The notes beneath the pieces are model-generated. The model saw only the letters and a list, made by a program, of their open reading frames with translations. It did not search any database and was not told where the DNA came from. Source: Mytilus californianus (Eukaryota; Mollusca; Bivalvia; Mytilida; Mytilidae). From it: 64,000 bases of DNA. Location: the NCBI RefSeq assembly GCF_021869535.1, contig NW_026262659.1, positions 8,060,001 to 8,124,000 on the forward strand, given 5' to 3'. Position numbers and translations under genes: made by a program. Positions 38,601 to 50,600 of this stretch are shown here, one piece after another (position 1 is the stretch's first letter; each line of letters begins with the position of its first letter).

Positions 38601-41600
38601 GATGTGCATGCACAATATTTATTAGGTCAGACTTTTTGAACAGGAGAAAATCTTACTTCAAAGTAAACTGAAGCAAGGGTTATCACTTTTTATGCCCCCG
38701 CCGTAGCGGAGGGGGCATTTATAAAGTGATACCTGTGTCTGTCATGTATAATAAAGATATATTTAATATTTTAGAGAGAAATTTTGAAGAAGTTGGGAGG
38801 TCCATCACAGGGCACACAGAATATATATTACAACACTATAAAAAGTCTGTTAGAGAGAGTGGCCCCTGTAATGATAGATGTGTCAGCAGTAGACCAGCTT
38901 GTCTCCCATGTAGACGATTCTGTCCGAGGTCTAGGTATAATTACAGAGGGAATAGATGGTGCTGCTGAGAAAAGTGTTAAATTATTAATGGTAAGCATTA
39001 TATCATTTGTACTTGTCATGCTTTTGTTATAAGGTGTGAACTCATTATTTCATTGTCAAAGACCAATCAGTAACTGTAAAAGATCTCTGCCATTGATATA
39101 TTTGTTTTTACTCAATGGGAATTGGATGTTTTATTTGCTTCTTCTTTATATTCCTTCTACAGCTAAACTTTTATGGTGTGTACAAAAAAATAAATTATAG
39201 GTTTTATTGCTTGTTCTTCAAACCATGAATTCTTTATTAGCTGCTGTCATTAAAGTACCAAACTTGTAAATCAGGTTTTCTATTAATCCTTTTGGTATTA
39301 GTTGATTAAATGAATTATTACATTTTCAGTACACAGTAGATGGTATACATTTAGGAAAAATTAAGATTTTGGTTCACCTAACAAACAAATTCAAATTCAA
39401 TGTTCATTTTAACTGCCTACGGTGACGTTGTCTTCGAGCGGACTGTTACCTTGTGAGCTAGCATGTTAAAAATCCGGCTCAGCGTGTTGGTCTAATACAA
39501 AGCAGGGTAAATATTCATATTACATTAACATGTTCTCGTCCTGAATATGCATATTAATTTGCCGCTGGACATTAAGCAGCCATCCTTCATCATCATCATT
39601 TTAACTGCCCTTGATGTATGAAATATGTGCCACTGGACATTGAGTAGATATCTAACAAGTTTTTCTGCATTCTCTTAGAGATATGTTGTAATAGGTTAAA
39701 CCTTACATAAACAAATCTATACTAGATAAAATCTTAAATATAGTATTCCTGTTTATTTCTTAGGTACTGTCGTGGACGTATCCATACTATTTCAAGACAG
39801 AAGAGACATATGAACTACTATTAACGTTTATGAAACATGATGATGAAAGTGTTGGTATGTATAGATTTGTATTTTATTGTTCTTTTTACTTTATTATTTC
39901 AACTTATTTGTTGGTTCAGATTTAATTGACTGTGTAACATCAATGAACATATAAAGGCCTTTCCTGTAAAATTAAGGGGTGTCAAAGCAAGTATTGTTAT
40001 AAATATATTAACTGCAGGATTGTTCACATGCATTTATTTTACCTTATACATGTGTTCTCATTAATTACATGTTTATATATTTGTAAGCTTTAAACTTCCA
40101 TTTTAAATAATTTTTCAAACTGTATAACTGTCAAAAGTAATTTCCTTTATTTTCAGCTGACCTTACACTACAGATATTCAATAACATTGGGAAAAATCTT
40201 CAAAAGGATTATCCAAATATATATTCGTAAGTACATGTGATGATTATTTAGCTCATTTTTATTTTTTGAATATCTATCTCTATGAATGTCATTGGTACAG
40301 ACTGAACTAAAATGTTATATCTGAGTAACTAGCCGGGTAAAGATGGCACTTAGAAGTGATTTTCAATATTTTAGTGTATATATGAAGAAAAAAAACCAAC
40401 TTTTTGCAGTACACCTTAAAATGTTAGTTTTATTTATTTATGAAAAATTAGTTTCAGTCGGTGCTTGTTCACTTCAAATGAATTTACCATACTGTTTATT
40501 TATTTATTTTTCATGAATTGAGGAAAAATTGTATTTTCATGGATTTTTTATATTATGGTTAAGACAAAGTCTACATACAAGCCTATACAAAATATGTACT
40601 TCGTTGAAAATTAAAATTGGTTCACCTGTATCCAAGAAATCCACCAAAAAATCAATATCCAACGTATGATAATGAAACCACAGTAATGTTAAAGTTTATT
40701 ATTTAGAGGGCCGGTTTGGTAGTGAGTAAGAATTATTCAAATACAAATACAAAATGTATCTGTAACAAATTGTAAACAGTGGAAAATGATACCTGAGCTG
40801 GCTTACAGTCCAACAAAATGTCTTAGTCATCATTGATTGCTGAAAAAAGCTTTGATTGATGCATAATCAGCTGGTTTATAAAAAATCTATTTCTTTTCCA
40901 AAGCTTATGGCATATATTTATTCAACTAAAGGAATGTTGTATTTTGCTTTGCACACATGAATACCATATAATAATGATGACTTGACCATAGCGTGATGAT
41001 GTTTATTAAATAAAAGGTTAGTATATAGGCAAATTTGAAAGAAATAGAATAAAGTGTTTTGTATATATCTTTCAGGAGTTTATTACCAGTTGTCTCCAGT
41101 GCAGCTAAGTTGGGTAATCCTAAACAGTGCAAGCATGCCATTAGATGTATTAATACTATATGTAAAAATAAAGAAGCTATTTATGGACAAATCTTTGAGG
41201 TAAGTACCTTGACATTTGTATGTTTTATAAAAGAAAGTGATAATAAATAAATGAAAAATTCTCCTGGGTCTATAGTTATGTGAAATGTAGTATTTTTATG
41301 TAGTTTCCACATTAAAAAAAATAAAGGGAGACAAGATAGAATGTTTTGTAAGCTTTTCATGGCTGGAGAGAAAAGAACTTAAAAACCTAATTTGCTAGGA
41401 CTTGTGTTGATGTGCAAGAGAGACACCCATTTCATGTATTGGGGACAAATGTAATTTGATGTATTAGCATTAGAAATGGATATATTGGACAACCATAGCT
41501 TAAGATTTTACTGATTCTTATGATGATTGCAAAGTTGGTTTTTGCTTGACTCATTAGAACAATTTTATTTATTTATAGCATTATAAGAAGTCACTAAATC

Positions 41601-44600
41601 CAGAATCAGCAAACTTCATCACAGCTATAGTAGGACTAGGACACATAGCCAAGCTTTGTCCTGAAGAATTTGCTCCTGATATAAAAACTATAGTCTCTAA
41701 AGTTATTGTCAAAGATCTCCTAATGCAAGACCATGTAAGTATATAGTATTTAATTGTGAACAAGATATGGGGGTATATAGCCAAATGAGGCCTTGAGTGA
41801 ATAAGCAAGTCTGTCTATTATAATCTATACCAGTAATAGAGATATATAGCCATATTGTGCCTCAGTGAATAAGAGGTCTATCTGTTTATATTAAAATCCA
41901 TGGAAATGTCAAGCCAGATGGTGTCTCACAAGAATAAGCTGTTCTGTCAATATTAAAATGTTGGTCTGTATTTATTGGTAAAAATTCTATAATGTCTGAG
42001 GAGTATATATTTTGAACAGTTGTTCTAACTTTCATCCAGTGTCTAATCTTTGAGAACTTTTAGATGTGTCTCTACCAAAGTATATTTACTTTTTAGGTTT
42101 TCCATATTTAATGATAAAGGTATTGTTCAATACAGGAAAAGAATTCACATATATGTATGTTTCATTTTGAATGTATTATATGTACAGGGGTTTAGAACTT
42201 TACATTTTTGTTACAGACATTTGGTCCATCAACAACAGAAAGTTGGTATTCTGAGCATCATGTTACAGAGGAATCTATGGCTAAGGTAAGTTGGTATTCT
42301 GAACATCATGTTACAGAGGAATCTATCACATCTTTGTCTTTAGGTATTTATTTACCTCCGGACGTTCAGCAAACAACAATTAATCAATCTTTTGGTCTTA
42401 TATGGATAGTTCTGTGTTTGGCAACCTTCTCCTTATTTTGATAAGGGCTATTCCATTAAAAAGAATGTACCAGGGTCGGACGGCAATTATAAAAAATCCT
42501 GTTGGTTGTTGATGTGTTGAAGCGTTTATGGCCAGTGGCCCTTGGTGTTTAGAGAAACTAAGTATTGTTGGTTGTTGGTCTTCTTTGACAGTCAGTTTTC
42601 GTGACTGTCTGTTTCATTGTGTTATTTTTTTCGTAATTTATTATTTGTTTTTGCAAGGACTTGTATAACCGATTGTTTTTGTCTCCTGCTCATTTCGTAA
42701 TATTTTGGAAAACATAACTGTTCCCACGACTTACGCAGCGGCAGGCGCAACGTTATATTCTACCTATGGTACCAGTTCTGGAAGTGCAAGAGTTACTTCA
42801 CTTTAATGACAAGCACATGACAAACGATGTCAAATTCGAAAATAATATTCGGAGGTTCAAATTATCCGAGGTCCACGACCTTCCACTATTGCAATCGGAC
42901 TTTCGTTTTGATTACTAGCTAGGCCCGACAGACCTTCGATTTGAAAGAAAATAAAAATTAACTTTGCCGACCTTTTTAAGATTTCAATACCGGATCAGAT
43001 TCAGGGGTCGGATAAGGGTAATTCCGGTTTTGCCGATCAAATAAAAAATAAAAAAAATAATAATTCCAGGCAGGTGACAAAATACATCTATGATGATGAA
43101 ATATAAACACTTGAATTGAAAACCAAAAGATATATGGTAAAGAAATGAAATATTTTATACAGAAACTCAAAATAACTTTTAGTTCACAAATTTTCATGTC
43201 AAAATCTAATGAAATGTGACAGTAATTTTCTTTATCATTAATAAATGTTGATATTACATGTAGACGTTTTTATAGAGTATACATATATCTACAATTCCAA
43301 GAGGTAATTTCTTCTCAATTTTGAAGGGCCAGTAAAAAATAAGTTAGATATATTCCAGTTGGTTCTTGTATTATCATGAAACGACCTCCTGTTGGTTGGT
43401 GTTATTAAAGATACATGGTACATTCCTCTTGGTCATGGGGGTACTTAAAAATTGCCTTCCAACCCTAGTACCTCCTTTTTAATGGAATAGCCCTAATGAT
43501 TGGCTCATTAAAAGGAGCTAAGAGTTTGAATCTTTAGAAAATTTAACAAAATCTTATTGCTGAAGTGTTTTAAGGTTGTTTTTTGGTTAAGGTCAACTTG
43601 CAAGACCTATCATGCGTTACAAATTATTTTTTTACCTTAACCGGTGAATTTATTTTGTAGTTACAATCAATGAAGTTATTAACTAGATGGTTACAAGGTC
43701 TGAAGAGTAATGCCAACAATTCAGGGACGTCAACGCTACGGCTACTGTATACTGTCATAGCTCACGAAGGAGATCTGATGGAGAAAGGAAATATTAAGTA
43801 AGCATCATAAATATTGAATTTTCATTCACAGATGAATTGGGATTATTTTCTTGCTTCCAACAACACCAGGAATCTCTGTAATAAAGTATCAAAAATTAAA
43901 TATACTTTAGAAAATTAAGCTTTAAATGTAAGTAACATTATGTCTTGTAGTAAATCATTCCATTACTGTGTTGATGTTAACCAGAATAGAGTTATCCTAA
44001 GTTTATAATTGTGCTTTGCAGTAAAACTGAGTTATTTGTGCTATGGTGTTAGTTAAGAAGACTTTTAATTGTTTCGGGATGTTTTATTGTAAACCAGAAT
44101 AAGATCAGGGCTGTTCCTAAGTAGTTTGTGATGGGGATCTTGGGAAGCACACAAATTAATTGTGTGTGGTGTCATATCACGTAGAATTTTGTAAGAATTA
44201 TAACTTAAATGAAAAGTTTGTATTATGGGTCATTGCCCCATGCTTTTAGGAACAACCCTAAACAATTTATTTTTATACTTTCAGTAAACCAGAATTAGCT
44301 AGACTGAGATTACAAGCTGGTTGTTGTATGATCAAATTAGCAGAGGAAAAATGTTTCTCTGATATCATTACACATGAACAGTTCCAAGCTCTGGCGTTAT
44401 TGATGAATGTAAGTACAAATTAGCAGAGGAGAAACATTTCTCTGATATCATTACACATGAACAGTTCCAAGCTCTGGCTTTATTGATGAATGTAAGTACA
44501 AATTAGCAGAGGAGAAACGTTTCTCTGATATCATTACTCATGAACAGTTCTAAGCTCTGGCTTTATTGATGAATGCAAGTACAAATTAGTAGAGGAGAAA

Positions 44601-47600
44601 CGTTTCTCTGATATCATTACACATGAACAGTTCCAAGCTCTGGCTTTATTAATGAATGTAAGAACAAATTAGCAGAGGAGAAACGTTTCTCTGATATCAT
44701 TACACATGAACAGTTCCAAGCTCTGGCTTTATTGATGAATGTAAGTAATGTAATGTAAAAGAAAGTATACAATACTTCCTAAAGATGATATCATAATTAA
44801 CCTCCGAACAATCAGTCTCTTGACAAATATCAGTAAAAGATTCTTGTTTTACAAATGGCCATATTGAATTAAAACATATCACACAAAGTTTAGATTTATT
44901 AAACAACTATTCTCAAAATGCAGGAAATAGTTTTTTTTTACATTTGACAATTGGAAAACCTGCTGTTATCAAGTATTATCCTGAAATTTAACTGTAATAT
45001 TTTCAACTGAACATGCAGTTATTTAATGCATGAAAATAAGCCTAGATGAATGTCTGTTACCATGTTTGTTTACTAATCGCACTCAAATTACACAATATTC
45101 TTATATGTTACAGGATAGCTGTTACCATGTACGTCACATATTCTCTCTAAAATTACACAAAAGTTTACTCACACTTCGACTACCTCTACAGTATATGTCA
45201 ATATTTTGTCTGGCGGCTAACGATCCAATGAGGGAACGGCGAACACAGATCAAACAATTCCTACAGAACAATATCACAAAGAGAAGGGAATACATTAAAC
45301 AGAATCCATCCATTCAAGGTATGTAACTATACACAACATTTGTGTGTAACCAAATTCAGCCACATTTCACGAAAAAAAATTTGCAAGTCATGAACATTTC
45401 AGTATATATATATCGTAAGAATTTGTGTGAAAGAGCCCAAGTATTTAAATAATATTTACATGTAGCACTGAGAAAGGACCAAGAAGATCTGTTCATGTTC
45501 ACAATCAAAGGAGATGTGGTATACATTAATAAAAACAACATCAAAACAATAAACCCATAAAGGATGATATATTATGTTCCATTTTGTCTTGGCTTTGATG
45601 AAAATTAATACATAGGTAAACTTGTCAGCTATGATAGGAACTAATTGTATCTGCATCAAGATTGAAATACATCAATATATATATATATATATCTGGCAGC
45701 TGGATGGTGGTGTAGTTAATGTATTTGTTGATATGCAAACTTTTCTTTGAACATATATATTCTTGTTTTTAGCTCACCTGGCCCAAAGGGCCAAGTGAGC
45801 TTTTCTCATCACTTGGCGTCCGTTGACTGTCATCGTCCGGCGTGGTCCGTTGTCTGCGTTAACTTTTTACATTTTGAACTTCTTCTAGAGAACCACTGAA
45901 TGGAATGAAACCAAACATGGCATGAATGTTCCTTATGAGGTGCTGACCAAGTGTTGTTACTTTGTAGCGGATCCATCATCCAAGATGGCCTCCAGCGGGG
46001 GACTTAGTTTAACATAGGACCCTATGGGAAATACATACAAATGTCTTCTTTTAGAGAACCACTGAATGGAATGAAACCAAACATGGCATGAATGTTTCTT
46101 ATGAGGTGCTGACTGAGTGTTGTTACTTTGAAGCTGATCCATAATCCAAGATGGCCGCCAGCGGGGGACTTAGTTTAACATAGGACCCTATGGGAAATAC
46201 ATACAAATGTCTTCTTTTAGAGAACCACTGAATGGAATGAAACCAAACATGGCATGAATGTTCCCTATGAGGTGCTGACCGAGTGTTGTTACTATGAAGC
46301 CAATCCATAATCCAAGATGGCCGCCAGCAGGGGACTTAGTTTAACATGGGACCCTATGAGAAATACATACAAATGTCTTCTTTTAGAGAACCACTGAATG
46401 GAATGAAACCAAACATGGCATGAATGTTCCTTATGAGGTGCTGACCAAGTGTTGTTACTATGAAGCTGATCCATTATCCAAGATGGCCGCCAGCAGGGGA
46501 CTTAGTTTAACATTGGACCCTATGGGAAATACATACAAATGTCTTCTTTTAGAGAACCACTGAATGGAATGAAACCAAACATGGCATGAATGTTTCTTAT
46601 GAGGTGCTGACCGAGTGTTGTTACTTTGAAGCCGACCCATAATCCAAGATGGCCGCCTGCAGGGGACTTAGTTTAACATGGGACCCTATGAGAAATACAT
46701 ACAAATGTCTTCTTTCAGAGAACCACTGAATGGAATGAAACCAAACATGTTTAAAGTTATTGCAAATGGATGGTATTTTTGTTCGAGCATATTGTTTTTC
46801 TTTAATTGTTTAACATTTCTTACATATATAACATGTTACTTTTATTATTCTTCCCTTAGTTTATTTTGTATTTACATTGTGTCATAGGTCAAATTTATTT
46901 GTTCAGTGTATGTTCAATGGTGTTAATATGTCCTTTGATTGAGTTAAGCTATTTCAGTTGATATTTTATAGTGTGTCTTTCTATGTTGTGATGTTACACT
47001 ATTGTTTCAGAAAAAGGGTGAAGGTTTGGTACCATTAAAACGTTTAAACCCGCTGCATTTGTTTGCACCTGTCCTAAGTCATGAATCTGATGTTCAGTAG
47101 TTGTCGTTTGTTGATGTGGTTCATAAGTGTTTCTCGTTTCTCGTTTTTTATATAGATTAGACCATTGGTTTTCCCGTTTGAATGGTTTTACACTAGTAAT
47201 TTTTTGGGGGCCCTTTATAGCTTACTGTTCGGTGTGAGCCAAGGCTCCGTGTTGAAGACCGTACTGTGACCTATAATGGTTTACTTTTATAAATTTTGAC
47301 TTGGATGGAGAGTTGTCTCATTGGCACTCATACCACATCTTCTTATATCTATGGCATGAATGTTCCTTATGAGGTGCTGACCGAGTGTTGTTACTTTGAA
47401 GCCGATCCATAATCCAAGATGGCCGCCAGTGGGGGACTTAGTTTAACATTGGACCCTATGGGAAATACATACAAACGTCTTCTTTTAGAGAACCACTGAA
47501 TGGAATGAAACCAAACATGGCAAGAATGTTCCTTTATGAGGTGCTGACCAAGTGTTGTTACTTTGAAGCTGATCCATCATCCAAGATGGCCTCCAGCGGG

Positions 47601-50600
47601 GGACTTAGTTTAACATAGGACCCTATGGGAAATACATACAAATGTCTTCTTTTAGAGAACCACTGAATGCAATGAAACCAAACATGGCATGAATGTTCCT
47701 GATGAGGTGCTGAGCAAGTGTTGTTACTATGAAGCCGATCCATAATCTAAGATGGCCGCCAGCGGAGGACTTAGTTTAACATAGGACCCTATGAGAAATA
47801 CGTACAAATGTTTTCTTTTAGAGAACCATTGAATGGAATGAAACCAAACCTGGCATGCATGTTCCTTTTGAGGTGCTGACCAAGTGTTGTTACTTTGAAG
47901 CTGATCCTTCATCAATGATGGCTGCCAGATGGGGACAATGTTTAACAAAGGACCCTATGGAAAATACATACAAATGTCTTCTTATAGAGAACCACATACT
48001 GAATGGATTGAAACCAAACATGGCATGAATGTTCCTTATGAGGTGCTGACTAAGTTTTGTTACTTTGAAGCTGATCCTTCATCCATGATGGCCGCCAATG
48101 GGGGGACTTCCTTTAACATAAGACCCTATGGGAAATACATACAAATGCTTCTTCTAGAGGTGCACTGAATGGAATGAAACCAAAACATGGCATAAATGTT
48201 TCTTATGAGGTGCTGATTAAGTGTTGCTACTTTGTTGCCGATTTACTGTTCAAGATGGCCACCAGGATTTTTTATTAAATTACAGGACCAATATTAAACC
48301 TAATTTGGCCTCACTCATTATTAGGGTATCTGTTATGATTTTAATCTATTTTTACATGATTTCCAAAACCAAAGTAGAATCAGGTGAGCGACACAGGCTC
48401 TTGAGAGCCTCTAGTTTTATTTGCGTTGAACCACTGTTTAAAAGTTTAAATAAATTATGTGGGCAATGCTTTCTCTAATAGTAGAATTTATTTTCATGTT
48501 TAAAGATAATAATGTTCGATTAAAAGTAACAATGTTCAATTAAAATTAATAATGTTCAATTAAAATGTATTTCAGGAAGAATATTCCATTTCTTACCAGA
48601 CTATGTGATGCCCTATGCCATACATTTACTGGCACATGACCCTGAACTAAAGGAACATGATGATGTAGAACCTCTTAAAAATATTAAAGAGTAAGTATCA
48701 AGGATTTTACTTGGCCTTTGGATTTTGTAAAATTCCAGAAATTACTTCTTCCAGTCATTTACTAGTGGAAATTTTTTAGAATCATCTGATTCTTGACATT
48801 CTAGTATTAATAAATAAAGCTTTAACAATAATCAAGTTTTTATGTTAATATTTACACATAGAATGTTAAAGGATCTGGTATTACTAAAGGTTCTACAATG
48901 ACATTTTGACCCGTTTTTAACCAACTGTCTTTTCTGTCCTAATCAGCTCCATTGTATTTTTAAATAGTATGAAATTTTTTGCCATTACAGAGTTCAATAT
49001 ATAAACATCCCAACAGATAGAGTTTGTCACATCCAAGGATCAGGAATTTTTTTTACACAATTTCTGTCATTTTGAGATGACTTAAGATGACTTAAAAATT
49101 GAGCCCCTTTTTCAAACTGTCGAAATTATTCACACTAGATTCATAGCATCAACGAACTTGTGTTGACTGTTTCATCGCATTTACTGCATGAATTTTCTTA
49201 CCGTTTTTCTCTGAAAAACGTTCAAGAACGGTTAATGGAATGCAACAGTTTAAAATTGAATTGATTTTAATGACTCAAATGGTAAATTTCTCAGACATTG
49301 CTCATGTTTCTTTCAAATTTGAAGATGAAATTAAAACCAGAAGCTTCATGACAATCCTAAAGTATGAGTAATTCCAGATTCATTTCCGGGATTCGTTCTG
49401 TTTATCAAATTGACAGGAAGTCACAGGATTTTTAATTTTATAACCTTTAAATGTGTTTGAATATAACAGATAATAGTTGCATTCGTTTAATTTAGCATGA
49501 AATAATTTTGTATTTTATGATTGTCTAATATGGTGAAGACAATTTCATGCATGCGTATTACATAGTAAATAAAGCACATGTTTGACTCGTGAATAATTAC
49601 TTTTTTCTATGTAAACTAAATCAAGTTTTAATTTAAAATCAGAATTGCCGATAGCCTTTGCTGAAAAGTAATTAAATAATGAAGAAAGTTGTCATAGAAT
49701 TTTAATTTCTTTATAATATTAGTTCTGAGCTTGTGATCACTGACAGGTAAAAAGTTATTAGGGATCATTAGCCAATATTTCCCAGAGGCATTAATATGGT
49801 TATTGGGAGGGCCCTCAGGACTATCATACTATACAGTATAGAGTGGCAGTTTTATTACAGGAAAGGGATTACAAAACAAAAAAAAGTACAAAATGGCAAT
49901 AAAGAAACCCGATTTCAATGAAATGATGGAAATTATTTCTTTAAAAAAAATTAATTTGTCCTAAATCCCAATCTGCCGTTTAGGACAAATGGCTTTCAGT
50001 TTAGTACATGACTGGCAAATATGACTGTTTCCGGACCCTTGGTCACATCCATTGTGTTAACACTTTACAAATAACATTAGTATCTTGTCCCAACTTTCAC
50101 TTAGGAGGACAACAATTTTTATGGAGGTAGATCATCATGAGTTATTATTTCCACCCTTCAGTGGTCAAGTTGAGTTTTCAGGATGAGATCTGTCCATAAG
50201 TCACTTTACCCCTCATCAATATGTGGTATATGGTTTTGGCAAAAGGAGTATATGTCCATCTGTTATATGTCATATGACCATGACCTGAAATTCATGTTTT
50301 ATTGGTCAGGTTATGGTTGAAAATATTCTGCATGTAAATTAGTTACATATACTAGGAACATGTGAACCATACATATTTTATTTGATTAATGAGTCAATCA
50401 ATCTCAGTGTTATTAATGTATGAACTCCTGTTATGGAACTCAAATTGGTATATTATTTTTCAGATGTCTGTGGTTTAATATGGAGCCTTTGATCAGTAAG
50501 AGTGAGGACTATAATTACACATTCTTCAGACGAATGATAGAGAATATTAAACAGACAAAAGATGCTCAGGATCCGGATGATGAAGAAACAAATATGGTAT

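Noticed and set aside
45957-47948. Series of similar 60-73-residue minus-strand ORFs
   Set aside because: They are successive 166-bp satellite units read in the same frame; variation is neutral-looking and the sense strand belongs to a transposable element.
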